Below, piece after piece: positions 11,092 through 19,559 of a DNA stretch of 64,000 nt (the first letter of the stretch is position 1; each line of letters begins with the position of its first letter). Where the stretch lies: contig NZ_AUAX01000001.1 of the NCBI RefSeq assembly GCF_000428945.1, forward strand, positions 434,001 to 498,000, given 5' to 3'. A program made the translations under genes and the position numbers. The stretch is from Hamadaea tsunoensis DSM 44101 (lineage in GTDB: Bacteria; Actinomycetota; Actinomycetes; Mycobacteriales; Micromonosporaceae). Below the pieces are notes generated by a model. That model saw nothing but the letters and a program-made list of their open reading frames with translations, was not told where the DNA came from and made no database searches.

Positions 11092-11598
11092 TCAAGCTAC
11101 CGGCCCCACGTACGCCCGCACGGCGCGTACGCACTCGTCGGCGTCCCCGGCCATGTCGACGACGAGCCGCTCGTCCGTCCACGGCTCGTATTCGCGCTTC
11201 ATGACCTCTTCCCAGGTCGGGACGGTCAGTCCGGCCAGATCGCTGACCCGCTCGGTGACCCGGCGCCGGTGCAGGTCGCGGTCGGAGCAGACCACCTCGA
11301 TGAAGCGCAGTTCGACCCCGCGGCTCGCGGCGAGATCCCGCCAGCCCTGACGGGCGACCTCGACGGGGTTCACCGCGTCGATGATCACCGGCCGGCCGAG
11401 GGCGAGCTGTGCGTCGGCCACCGCGTGCGCCACCCCGTAGGCGGCGATGCCGGTCGTGAAGTCGCGGGCGACTCCGCAGTTCCACATGGCCGCCTCCAGC
11501 TGGTCGATACGCAGCCAGGTCGCCGGGACCTGCGCGGCCAGCGAGGCGCTGAGCGTGGTCTTGCCCGAGCCGGGCAGCCCGCCGAAGACGATCAGCAT
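11092..11598 (-). CDS. P-loop AAA/kinase-like ATP-binding protein
   Basis: 168-residue nucleotide-binding protein with Walker A GGLPGSGKTT at residues 6-15 and a base-recognition-like R-D pattern further on (VCSDRDLHRRRVTER), as in small-molecule kinases of the zeta-toxin/AAA_33 type. The substrate is not evident. The ATG at 11598 is two bases beyond the upstream GNAT stop; a GTG ten bases earlier would overlap it. It is the second gene of a small GNAT-kinase operon. Confidence 0.82.
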   Translation of the reverse strand: MLIVFGGLPGSGKTTLSASLAAQVPATWLRIDQLEAAMWNCGVARDFTTGIAAYGVAHAVADAQLALGRPVIIDAVNPVEVARQGWRDLAASRGVELRFIEVVCSDRDLHRRRVTERVSDLAGLTVPTWEEVMKREYEPWTDERLVVDMAGDADECVRAVRAYVGPVA

Positions 11599-11600
11599 GC

Positions 11601-12281
11601 TCAACCCCACACCCCGATGATCTTCCAGCCCAGATCGGGGAAGCCCGAGCGCCGGGCGGTGCGGTCCGACGCGGTGTTCGCCGGATCGTGCAGGTAGATC
11701 GGTACGGCACCGGCCGCGAGGATGTGCCGGGCGGCCTGCGCGACGAGCCGGGACGCCAGGCCCTGGCCGCGGTGGCGCTCGTCGGTCCCGACCGAGATCT
11801 CCATCCCGTACGCGTTGTGCCGCTTGATCCCGACCCCCGCCGCGTACGCGCCGTCGGAGCCGAAGGCGACCAGGGCCTCCCCGCCGAACGGGCGCAGCCA
11901 TGCGGGCAGCCGTTCGTCGGTGAAGGCGATCCACTCCCCCGCGTCCGGCAGATCGGTCGGGTCGGTCGCGTACCGGAAGGTGCCCGCGAAGGCCCGCGCC
12001 TGCGGCCGGCCGACCGCCCGGGGCAGCTCGACCGGCACGTCGTCCCAGGTACGCACGGCCGCCCGCACCGGATCCGCCAGCGCCGGCGCGACCGAGAGCA
12101 CCCCGCCGTCGGGAGTGGAGACGCCCAGCACGTTGGTCGTCGAACCGTCCCAGCCGGGGCGCAGGCGTACGTCCGCGCCGACGACGTGGACGCCGGGCGT
12201 ACCGGGCCAGCCGCCGAGCCATTCGATGAGGAACTTCTCCAGCCGTTCGTCCACTGCCCGGCCCGCCTTCTCGTCGCTCAC
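11601..12281 (-). CDS. GNAT family N-acetyltransferase
   Basis: 226 residues. The C-terminal half holds the acetyl-CoA-binding motif ISVGTDERHRGQGLASRLV, followed by a helix and the IYLHDPANTASDRTARRSGF pattern in which an Asn and the hydrophobic helix close the fold. The N-terminal half is a less conserved domain of unknown function. The acceptor is unknown. The GTG at 12281 has GATGAT six bases upstream. It is followed at two bases by the P-loop kinase gene. Confidence 0.88.
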   Translation of the reverse strand: MSDEKAGRAVDERLEKFLIEWLGGWPGTPGVHVVGADVRLRPGWDGSTTNVLGVSTPDGGVLSVAPALADPVRAAVRTWDDVPVELPRAVGRPQARAFAGTFRYATDPTDLPDAGEWIAFTDERLPAWLRPFGGEALVAFGSDGAYAAGVGIKRHNAYGMEISVGTDERHRGQGLASRLVAQAARHILAAGAVPIYLHDPANTASDRTARRSGFPDLGWKIIGVWG

Positions 12282-12291
12282 GCAGCCATCA

Positions 12292-12852
12292 TCACGCGCG
12301 GGGCAGCATACCGGCGAGCAGTGTTCCGATCGTCTCAGCGGGCCGGAAATCCGCGGCGGGCCCGGCCAGCTCGTTGTGCAGCAGGCCGTCCAGGAGGTCG
12401 AGCACCATCCGGTAGTCCCGGGCGGGGTCCGCCGAGCCGAGCGCGGCCAGCCACGGTACGCCCCACGCGCCGAGCCGCTCCCGGGCCTCGACGATCTTGT
12501 GCTGGAGGGCGGGGTGGTGGGCCGCCTCCCCGAAGACCGCGAACCGGGCCAGGGTGAGCACGCGGCCCTCGCCCCGCGTCAGCTGCTCGACCATCGTGCC
12601 GAGGAGGGCGGCGAACTCGCGTACGCCGAGCGGGCGGGCGGTGCCCGCCAGCCGCTGCCAGCCCGCCGTCTCCACCTCGACGAGCCGGTCGAGGACGCCG
12701 TCCAGGAGCGCCTCGCGGGTGCGGAAGACGTTCGAGGCCGACCCCGCCGGCAGCCCCGCCTCCGCGTCGACCGCCCGGTGGGTGAGCTGCCGGAGGCCAC
12801 GCGTACCGAGCACGCGGACGGCAGCGTCGAGAAGATCGTCGCGCCTGGTCAC
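12292..12852 (-). CDS. TetR family transcriptional regulator
   Basis: 186-residue TetR-type repressor. The N-terminal helix-turn-helix is clear (RRDDLLDAAVRVLGTRGLRQLTHRAV followed by GSASNVFRTREALLDGVLDRL). The ligand-binding C-terminal domain is of the PaaR_4/TetR_C type. The GTG start at 12852 has TAGTCT seven bases upstream. It is divergent from an FAD monooxygenase, and the 55-bp gap holds two ACTACA-TGTAGT palindromes that overlap both promoters. It most likely represses itself and the monooxygenase until a small aromatic or drug-like ligand binds. Confidence 0.92.
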   Translation of the reverse strand: MTRRDDLLDAAVRVLGTRGLRQLTHRAVDAEAGLPAGSASNVFRTREALLDGVLDRLVEVETAGWQRLAGTARPLGVREFAALLGTMVEQLTRGEGRVLTLARFAVFGEAAHHPALQHKIVEARERLGAWGVPWLAALGSADPARDYRMVLDLLDGLLHNELAGPAADFRPAETIGTLLAGMLPRA

Positions 12853-12859
12853 GAGGAGC

Positions 12860-12907
12860 AGACTACAACTGTAGTCAAACGCACTACAGCTGTAGTACGG
12901 TGCCGTC
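12860..12907. promoter_or_regulatory. Divergent promoter with two TetR operators
   Basis: ACTACAACTGTAGT (12862-12875, one central asymmetry) and ACTACAGCTGTAGT (12883-12896, perfect palindrome) are 21 bp apart centre to centre. The first overlaps the tetR -10 (TAGTCT on the minus strand, 12860-12865). The second abuts the monooxygenase -10 (TACGGT, 12896-12901), which is six bases before its ATG. Binding would block both leaderless promoters. Confidence 0.85.
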
Positions 12908-13948
12908 ATGGGGAGAACTGCGGCCGTCGTGGGTGGCGGCATCGGCGGCCTCGCCGCCGCGATCGGACTCATCCGCGCGGGCTGGGAGGTCACGGTCTTC
13001 GAACGGTCCGCGGCCCTGCCCGAGACCGGCACCGGCCTCGGCATCTGGCCCGCGGCCCTGCGCGCGCTCGACACGCTCGGCGTCGGCGCCGCCGCCCGCG
13101 CCGCCGGCCGCCCGCAGCCCTCGGGCACCATCCGCCGCGACGACGGCACGGTCATCGCCCGGCTCGACATGGACGCGCTCACCCGCCGCCACGGCGAACC
13201 CGTCCACCTGGTGTCCCGGCCCGCACTGCTGCGCACCCTGGCCGAGGCGCTGCCCGACGGGATCGTGCGCTTCGGGTCGCCGGTCGACGACGTCAGGTCG
13301 CTCGTCTCCGCGTACTCCCTGGTGGTGGGGGCAGATGGGATCAACAGCCGGGTGCGGGCCGCGGTGGGCGACCCCGCGCGCACCGTCTACTCGGGCTGGA
13401 CGGCCTGGCGCGGCACCGCGGACCTGGAGGTCCGCGCGGGCGGCGAGACCTGGGGCCGCGCGCGCAAGTTCGGCGTCACACCCATGATCACAACCACCAA
13501 CTGGTACGCGGCCGCGCGCGCTCCGGAAGGCGACGAACCCGAGGACCACCTGGCCGAACTCCACCGCCTGTACGCGGACTGGCCCGATCCGATCCCGGCA
13601 TTGCTGGCTCGGATCGATCCGGCCGCGATCCTGCACCACGGCCTGTACCACCTCGAACCGCTTCGGTCCTTTGTAGACGGCAGTGTGGCCCTGCTCGGGG
13701 ACGCGGCCCACGCGATGACGCCGGAGTTGGGGCAGGGCGCGTGCCAGGCGCTGATCGACGCGGCAGCCCTGGCCGAGGCGCTCGCGGACGGCGACGTCCC
13801 GGCCGGCCTGCGCCGCTACGACGCGGTACGCCGCAAGCCCGCCCAGCGGATGGCGCGCAACTCGGCCCGGGTGAGCGTGCTGACCGGTCTGCGGCACGGC
13901 CTCTTCGTCCGCGACGCGATCACGAAGATCGCGGCGCGCCTCACCTGA
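12908..13948 (+). CDS. FAD-dependent monooxygenase
   Basis: 346-residue group A flavin monooxygenase of the UbiH/PHBH type. It has an FAD-binding GGGIGGLAAAIGLIRAGWEV motif near residues 9-28, a VVGADGINSRVRAAVG DG-type motif near 140 and the second FAD motif GDAAHAMTPELGQGACQALIDA near 260. It hydroxylates an aromatic or drug-like substrate using NAD(P)H; the substrate is unknown. Control by the adjacent TetR repressor suggests inducible detoxification or catabolism. TetX-like drug-modifying enzymes share this architecture, but I cannot assign such a role. Confidence 0.93.
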   Translation: MGRTAAVVGGGIGGLAAAIGLIRAGWEVTVFERSAALPETGTGLGIWPAALRALDTLGVGAAARAAGRPQPSGTIRRDDGTVIARLDMDALTRRHGEPVHLVSRPALLRTLAEALPDGIVRFGSPVDDVRSLVSAYSLVVGADGINSRVRAAVGDPARTVYSGWTAWRGTADLEVRAGGETWGRARKFGVTPMITTTNWYAAARAPEGDEPEDHLAELHRLYADWPDPIPALLARIDPAAILHHGLYHLEPLRSFVDGSVALLGDAAHAMTPELGQGACQALIDAAALAEALADGDVPAGLRRYDAVRRKPAQRMARNSARVSVLTGLRHGLFVRDAITKIAARLT

Positions 13949-13982
13949 CCCGGAGCCTCACCTGAACCCGGATATGCAGCGA

Positions 13983-14042
13983 CCCCTGGGGTTCCGCGCT
14001 GTCGCGCGGGCCGGTTGGACTGAACCGGTCGATCCCCAGGGG
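13983..14042. other. Predicted three-way-junction structure
   Basis: The outer stem CCCCTGGGG (13983-13991) pairs with CCCCAGGGG (14034-14042). It encloses two perfect hairpins: CCGCGC-TGTC-GCGCGG (13994-14009) and CCGGTT-GGACTG-AACCGG (14011-14028). Linkers are two, one and five bases. It lies 34 bp after the monooxygenase stop and lacks a T tract. It may be a terminator, an RNA element or a recombination site. The rest of 13949-14274 holds no gene; a tandem CGGTCTTTTCCGCGTAC repeat lies at 14213-14250. Confidence 0.6.
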
Positions 14043-14274
14043 CCGGGTAGCTGCCTAGTATTCGCCACACCGCTACTACACGGCCTCGAGCGAATCCAGT
14101 CGAGAACAGCGGCTAGCGGACAGCCACCTCACGAGTCCGATTGCTACACAAAGCTGGACCACCTCCCTTCCCGTGTACGCCGAATCTACCCAAGCGATCT
14201 TCGGAACCGCAACGGTCTTTTCCGCGTACCCGCCGGTCTTTTCCGCGTACGCGGCGGTGAGGCATGATCAGTGG

Positions 14275-14796
14275 ATGCCGATGAGCACCCCCGCGCCCGT
14301 CGAGTTCGTCGGCCGCGAGCCGTTTCTGGCCGCCTCGGCGGCGCTCGCGGACGCGTACCAGGACGCTTTCAGCGGCCCACCGTGGGACGAATCGGACGAT
14401 CAGGTGCTCTCCTTCCTGAGCGGGCTGCCCGAGTGGACCGCCCGGGACGGGTTCACCGCCGCCTGGTCGGCCGGACCGGCCGGGATCAGCGGTTTCGCTT
14501 TCCGCGTACGCACGCCCGAGCCGGTCCCGGCGGGTGACTTCTACGCGGTCCTCCGCGAGCGGTTCGGCGACCCCGTGGGGACGCTGGGCGGCCGGATCGA
14601 GGTGGTCGAACTGGCCGTACGGCCGTCCGCGCAGGGCCGGGGCCTCGGCCGCGAACTGCTCCGCGCGATCGTCGGCAGCGAACCGGCCTGGCTGGTGACC
14701 CGGCTGGCCGCCGAGAGCACGCTCGCCTTCTACCACCGCGTCGGCTGGCGCGAGTACGCGATCTCCGACGGCCTCGCGATCCTCGCCAACGCATAG
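14275..14796 (+). CDS. GNAT family N-acetyltransferase
   Basis: 173-residue acetyltransferase with the acetyl-CoA motif LAVRPSAQGRGLGRELLRAIV near 108-128 and a C-terminal STLAFYHRVGWREY pattern typical of GNAT enzymes. The acceptor is unknown. The frame is open for 34 codons upstream, but CATGAT at 14263-14268 lies exactly six bases before the ATG at 14275, matching the leaderless pattern of other genes in this window. I therefore place the start there. Confidence 0.88.
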   Translation: MPMSTPAPVEFVGREPFLAASAALADAYQDAFSGPPWDESDDQVLSFLSGLPEWTARDGFTAAWSAGPAGISGFAFRVRTPEPVPAGDFYAVLRERFGDPVGTLGGRIEVVELAVRPSAQGRGLGRELLRAIVGSEPAWLVTRLAAESTLAFYHRVGWREYAISDGLAILANA

Positions 14797-14828
14797 AAAT
14801 ATCTGTCTGCGCTGACTAGCCTGGGAGC

Positions 14829-15500
14829 GTGTCGCAGTACGGGTACATGGTGTGGGGCGGCGTCCTCGCGACCGTATGCCTGGCCATGCTCGGCCTGTTC
14901 CTGCTGATCCTGCGCGAACAGCGCCGCCAGGCCCCGCCCCGCCGCCGCGGCGACTGCGCCGGCCTGCTCGCCGAGGCGAAGGAACTGGAGGAACTCGCGG
15001 CGGCCGCCTACACCAAGGCCCTCGAAGCGACCACGACAGCCGCCCACGCGCTCGCCCAGCTCGACCTCGCCCAGGCCGAGACCGACGCGGCCTCCCATGC
15101 GCTCGACGCGACGACGGCCGCCCTGGACGAGGCCAGCACCTCGGTACGCCCACCGGCGTCCGGCCGCGACGACCCCAAGGAGCTGTCGAGCGCGGCGATG
15201 GCGGCGTACCGGCAGGGAGCGATCTCGGCCGACCAGCTCCGGCTGCTGTGGCAGAAGATCGACGGCTGGGAGCCCGGCCAGGACGAGCTGGCCCACGAGC
15301 TGACCCGGCTGCGGGCCGAGGACGTCGACGCCCGCCGCCGCTACGACAACGCGACCTTCCTGGAACGCGCGGCCCGGCAGGCCGCCGACGTGGCCGAAGT
15401 GGCGTCGCGGGCCCTGACCCAGGAAGCGGCGGACGCGGCCGCCGAGGCGCAGGAGGCCCGGGTCGCGTTCGACCAGTGCCGCCAACGCCCCACCCGCTGA
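14829..15500 (+). CDS. Membrane-anchored Ala-rich coiled-coil protein
   Basis: 223 residues, family not recognised. One transmembrane helix (residues 8-27) is followed by a basic patch (REQRRQ-RRR) and then a long Ala/Glu/Asp-rich region (about 40-220) with the heptad character of a coiled coil. The GTG start at 14829 is supported by TAGCCT at 14817-14822, six bases upstream. Topology is probably N-out with a cytoplasmic coiled coil. A structural or cell-envelope role is only a guess. Confidence 0.7.
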   Translation: MSQYGYMVWGGVLATVCLAMLGLFLLILREQRRQAPPRRRGDCAGLLAEAKELEELAAAAYTKALEATTTAAHALAQLDLAQAETDAASHALDATTAALDEASTSVRPPASGRDDPKELSSAAMAAYRQGAISADQLRLLWQKIDGWEPGQDELAHELTRLRAEDVDARRRYDNATFLERAARQAADVAEVASRALTQEAADAAAEAQEARVAFDQCRQRPTR

Positions 15501-15568
15501 CCCCGCCCCCTCCCGCCCCCCGCCTCCACTCCCCCTCCCCTCCCGCCCCCGCCCCCGCCGAGTTGCGG

Positions 15569-15636
15569 CGATCTTGCGCGAATGTCCGGGCCTTTCGGGC
15601 ATTCGCCGCGAAATTCGGGACATTCGCGCAAGATCG
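15569..15636 (+). repeat. 68-bp palindromic element, copy d
   Basis: Arms CGATCTTGCGCGAATGTC and GACATTCGCGCAAGATCG form a perfect 18-bp inverted repeat, the cleanest copy in the window. It lies between convergent genes, 68 bp after one stop and 66 bp before the other. Confidence 0.92.
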
Positions 15637-15702
15637 TCGAAGAGGGGTCGCCGGGGCGACGGGGGCGAGGGGGACGGGGGCGGGGGGTGGGTGGCGAGGG
15701 GG

Positions 15703-18700
15703 TCAGCCCACGTCGAGGTAGTCGAGGTTGGCCGGGCCGTTGGCGGTGGTGCCGGTGACGCGGATCGTGTTACTCCCCGCGACCAGGTTCACCGTCAGCG
15801 TCACGTCCACCCAGGTGTCCCAGTTCGCCGTCGCCGGGAACGCCACCCCCGGCGACACCACCACCCCGTTGACCGAGATGTCCGCGGGCCGCCCCGCGGC
15901 GGTGCCGTTCGCGTACCGGATGGTGATCGGAGTGGGTCCGGCGGTCGCGGCGGTCACGGTCCAGGCGGTGTAGCTGCCCACGACGTTGTCGCCGTTGACG
16001 AAGCCCGTCCCGCTGTAGTTGAGGTGGTTCGATTCGACCACCCCCTGCGAGATCGTCGCGCTTTCCGCCTCGTACCGGGTCCGGGGAGCGGCCAGCGCCA
16101 CGTCAAGGTAGTCGACGTTCGGACCGCCGTTGGCCGTCGTCGCGGTCGCCGTGATCCGGCTCGTCCCGGCCGGCACCGACACCGTGAGCGTCTTGGTCAC
16201 CCAGGTGTCCCAGTTCGCCGTCGCCGGGAACGAGACTCCCGCCGCGACGACCGTCCCGTTGACCGAGATGTCCATCGGGCGGTCCACCGCGGTGCCGTTC
16301 GCGTACCGCAGGGAGAGGGTGGCGGTGCTCGCGGCCGGTGCGGTCAGCGACCATTCCACGGCACTGCCCGCGACGTTCGTGTAGTCGACGAACCCGGTGC
16401 CGCTGTAGTTCAGGTGGTTCGACGCCACCGCCGCCTGCGTCAGCGTCGCGTTCTCCGCCTCCAGATGCCCGGTCCCGCCCCCGCCGCCGGCCGCGGTCAC
16501 GTTGAAACCACTCACGCGTACGCCGGGAGCCGAGCCCTGCAGATCGCTCGTCCGATAGGTGCCGGTGATCGTCGTGGACTCCCCCGGCCACAGCGTGACC
16601 TGGTTGTCGCTCCACTGGATCGGCAGCACCGGCGCCCCCGAGGACCGCACCACGTGGGCGTCGATCGTCAGCGCCGGTACGCCGCTCGTGGCCGTGTTGC
16701 GCAGCGTGACCGTCGTCGTGGACGTCCCGTCCGCATTGTTCACTGTGGACGACGTGTTCGACACGGGCACGTTGGGCATGGCGGCCAGCCCCTGCAGGTT
16801 CGCGTACGCGGTCGTCGGCACGTAGTACCAGTCGTTGTTCGCCCAGTCGATGGTGTCCGGGGCGGTCGACAGCCAGTACACGTTCCGGTCGACCTCGGCG
16901 CCCGTGCCGTCGGTCAGCGTCAGCTTGAGCAGATACGTGCTCGACAGCCCGCTGATCGACGGCAGGGTCAGGACGCTCGCCTTCTGCCCGTCGCCGTTGA
17001 CGCCGAGGTTCGCGACGGTCTGCGTGTACTTCTGCGTACCGTCGGTGTTGTAGACGCTGACCTTGGCCGTCAGCCCGGACGCGGCCGCGTGCCGGTTGTT
17101 CACCACGACGACCGCCTTGTTGTCGTAGCCGTACTGGATGTGCAGCGGCTCGTTCGCCTTCTTCGCCCCGAAGTAGGAGCCACCCTGGTCGAGGTAGTAG
17201 TCGAACAGCTGCCAGTGCAGCGAGGTCCAGGCGCTGTTGAACATCCAGTAGACGACCCCCGTGGCCGGGTTCGAGGAGTCGCTGAAGTTGCGCCCGTACG
17301 CCTCGAACTGCGCCCGGATGTTCTCGTACTGGGCCAGCTGCGCCTTGCGTACGTAGTCGGTCAGGGAGGTCGGGGCGCCGTAGCGGCCGGCGAGCGCGTT
17401 GTCGAAGATCTTCAGGGTGCCGAACGTGCTCGACGGCGACCGGTGGTACTGGGACGCGGTGAAGTTCTGCCACAGCGTGTCCAGTTCGGACGTCGACATC
17501 ATCCGCCGGAGGCTGTCCAGCGTCGGGATGTCCGGCCCCGCGCTCGTCTCGGAGTTGAAGCCGAAGGCGCCGCCCTCGCGCTTGTTCGTCCAGTAGTTCG
17601 GCGGCACCCAGTCGTAGGGCCCGGTCATCTTCATCCCGGACGCGCCGGAGATCGGCGAGGACGAGTCCGAGGCGGCGGACACGATCGGCGTGGACCAGTC
17701 GGCCGCGTTCAGCGCCGCCACGTAGTTGCTCTCGATCGTCCCCTGCGGGGCGAAGTCGCTGCCGATGAGGAACGAGATCACGCTCGGGTGGTCGCGCAGG
17801 CGTACGGCCTCGGACTTCATGGACGCCTGCGCGATCGTGCGGTCCGCGGCGGCCCAGGTGTCGCCGGGCTCGCTGCCGTTGACGTCGCCCTCCCACTTGT
17901 CGCAGCACTCCCAGCCGGGCAGCACCAGGACGCCCATCCGGTCGGCGAGGTCGAAGAACTCGTCCGGCTCCAGGTGGCCTTCGAGCCGGATCGTGTTCAG
18001 GCCGAGGTCGAGCGCGTACTTCAGACGGTCCTCGACCGAGGTCGGGTCCCAGCGCAGGAACAGGTCCGGCGACCAGCCGCCGCCCTTGATCAGGATCGGC
18101 CGCCCATTGATCTTGTACGCGCGGTGGCCGCCGGCGTCGAGCGTGCCGCTGACCGTGCGTACGCCGAAATGATCGAGAGCCTGGTCGGAGACGGCGCCGG
18201 AGACGGACGCGGACAGGCTGAGGTCGTAGAGGGGCTGGGCGCCCATCGTGGCGGGCCACCAGATCTGCGGCGACGCGAGGGTGACCGGCGCGAAGGCCAC
18301 GGTCCTGGTCTCGTGCGCGGCGAGGGTGACGGAGGTGCTGATGCTCCTGCCCGCCACGGTGCCGGCGATGGTCGCGGTGACCGCGGCGGCCGTGTCGTTG
18401 CGGGCGTCCACCTTGGCCGTCAGCGTGGCCGAATCGAGCGCGCCCGTGACGGACGTGAGCACGTGCGCGCCGCGCAGGGCCACAGAACCGTTGCGGCGCA
18501 CCAGAACGTCGCGGAAGATGCCCATGTTGCGGTCCGGCGGGTTCTGCACCCAGTCGATCCAGCCGACGGTCAGATCCTTGTTCGGGTCGTTCGGGTAGAC
18601 CTTGAACGCCACGGCGTTCACGCCGATCCGGGCCTGGGCGGTGACGTCGATCTCCTGCCGGTTGTACGCGCCCGCGACCTGGCTGCTCGTCGCGACCTGT

Positions 18701-19119
18701 ACGCCGTTGACGAACACGTCCGCCTTGGACACCACCCCCGAGAAGTCGAGATAGGTACGCGTACCCGGCTCGTCGGCCAGCGTGAACTCCGACCGGTACC
18801 ACCACGGCACGGTGAAGTCGGCGGCCGGGATGTTCTTGAGATTGGTGCTGTAGAAGGGATCCGCCGGATACGTGCCGTCGGCGAGCAACGCGGCCACCAC
18901 GGTCGACCGGGGGCCGGCCGGGTGCCAGCTCGTCGCCGCGTACCCGGGCTGGGAGATCGTGGCGCCGGTGTCGGTGGTCTTCGCGGTCGACTGGATCCGG
19001 TAACCGGACAGGGCGGTGGTGGCGGGTGTGGTCGCGGCGTGTGCCGGCGTGGTCGTGGGGATCACGGCGATCAGGGCGAGGGTGAGGAAGGCCGCGGCCT
19101 TCCTCCGAGCATGGAGCAT
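15703..19119 (-). CDS. Secreted GH2 exo-beta-D-glucosaminidase-like enzyme with two CBM35 modules
   Basis: 1138-residue secreted enzyme. A Sec signal ends near AHA at residue 28. The GH2 sugar-binding, Ig-like and barrel domains follow, in the arrangement of actinobacterial exo-chitosanases (CsxA type). The acid/base Asp is in LIGSDFAP (about 455) and the nucleophile Glu in FGFNSETS (about 524). The C terminus has two similar CBM35 modules (about 895-1015 and 1020-1138), each with an AE-A-L/I opening and SNHLNYSGTGFV. It probably releases glucosamine from chitosan oligomers. I start at ATG 19119, six bases after GGGAG, rather than the GTG two codons upstream. A ROK-like palindrome lies 47 bp upstream. 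Confidence 0.9.
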   Translation of the reverse strand: MLHARRKAAAFLTLALIAVIPTTTPAHAATTPATTALSGYRIQSTAKTTDTGATISQPGYAATSWHPAGPRSTVVAALLADGTYPADPFYSTNLKNIPAADFTVPWWYRSEFTLADEPGTRTYLDFSGVVSKADVFVNGVQVATSSQVAGAYNRQEIDVTAQARIGVNAVAFKVYPNDPNKDLTVGWIDWVQNPPDRNMGIFRDVLVRRNGSVALRGAHVLTSVTGALDSATLTAKVDARNDTAAAVTATIAGTVAGRSISTSVTLAAHETRTVAFAPVTLASPQIWWPATMGAQPLYDLSLSASVSGAVSDQALDHFGVRTVSGTLDAGGHRAYKINGRPILIKGGGWSPDLFLRWDPTSVEDRLKYALDLGLNTIRLEGHLEPDEFFDLADRMGVLVLPGWECCDKWEGDVNGSEPGDTWAAADRTIAQASMKSEAVRLRDHPSVISFLIGSDFAPQGTIESNYVAALNAADWSTPIVSAASDSSSPISGASGMKMTGPYDWVPPNYWTNKREGGAFGFNSETSAGPDIPTLDSLRRMMSTSELDTLWQNFTASQYHRSPSSTFGTLKIFDNALAGRYGAPTSLTDYVRKAQLAQYENIRAQFEAYGRNFSDSSNPATGVVYWMFNSAWTSLHWQLFDYYLDQGGSYFGAKKANEPLHIQYGYDNKAVVVVNNRHAAASGLTAKVSVYNTDGTQKYTQTVANLGVNGDGQKASVLTLPSISGLSSTYLLKLTLTDGTGAEVDRNVYWLSTAPDTIDWANNDWYYVPTTAYANLQGLAAMPNVPVSNTSSTVNNADGTSTTTVTLRNTATSGVPALTIDAHVVRSSGAPVLPIQWSDNQVTLWPGESTTITGTYRTSDLQGSAPGVRVSGFNVTAAGGGGGTGHLEAENATLTQAAVASNHLNYSGTGFVDYTNVAGSAVEWSLTAPAASTATLSLRYANGTAVDRPMDISVNGTVVAAGVSFPATANWDTWVTKTLTVSVPAGTSRITATATTANGGPNVDYLDVALAAPRTRYEAESATISQGVVESNHLNYSGTGFVNGDNVVGSYTAWTVTAATAGPTPITIRYANGTAAGRPADISVNGVVVSPGVAFPATANWDTWVDVTLTVNLVAGSNTIRVTGTTANGPANLDYLDVG

Positions 19120-19165
19120 CGTCACTCCCGGGGATTGGAGACCGCGGGCGCGACGCGGCGCTTAT

Positions 19166-19184
19166 GTTAGTCAATTTGCCTAAC
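19166..19184. promoter_or_regulatory. ROK-type operator-like palindrome upstream of the GH2 gene
   Basis: GTTAGTCAATTTGCCTAAC is a 19-bp near-perfect palindrome with arms GTTAG/CTAAC and an inner CAA/TTG. It sits 47 bp before the GH2 start codon. It resembles the TTAGGAAA-TTTCCTAA style of operator reported for ROK repressors of chitosanase genes (CsnR). Repression relieved by amino-sugar oligomers is inferred. Confidence 0.55.
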
Positions 19185-19240
19185 GGTTTAGGACTCTAGG
19201 GTGGACAACGTCCATCGTCAATGCCGGAGCCCGTCGACAA

Positions 19241-19380
19241 TTCAAGATCAAATTTATGTCCCGGGTTCGTCGATCTCACCTCCACTCCTCCCGCGGGAGA
19301 CCGTTCCGGCGCGAGGCGCCTCCACTGCCAGGCGAGTGGGGCGAAGCATCGTTCACCGCCGTCCGGTCACGGTTTCACCC
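19241..19380 (+). repeat. Long dispersed repeat, copy A
   Basis: Begins TTCAAGATCA, contains GTCCCGGGTTCGTCGATCTC and CGCGGGAGACCGTTCCGG, and ends with CCACTGCCAGGCGAGTGGGG and TTCACCGCCGT. It shares this order with the copies at 19932-20103 (inverted) and 60731-60880. Confidence 0.85.
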
Positions 19381-19491
19381 TTCACCCCTCCCGTCACCCG
19401 TCGCCCGTCACCCGTCGCCCGTTGCCCGTTGCCCGTTGCCCGTTGCCCCGACCTTTGTCGCGACTGTCCGACTTGTACCCGAGATCCTCGA

Positions 19492-19559
19492 CGATCTTGC
19501 GCGAGTGCCCCGAATTTCGTCCGGTGTACCCGGAATGCCCGAACATTCGCGCAAGATCG
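19492..19559 (-). repeat. 68-bp palindromic element, copy e
   Basis: Arms CGATCTTGCGCGAGTGCC and GAACATTCGCGCAAGATC(G). The core is in inverted orientation and nearly matches the reverse complement of copy f, including its GTGTACC centre. Confidence 0.9.
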
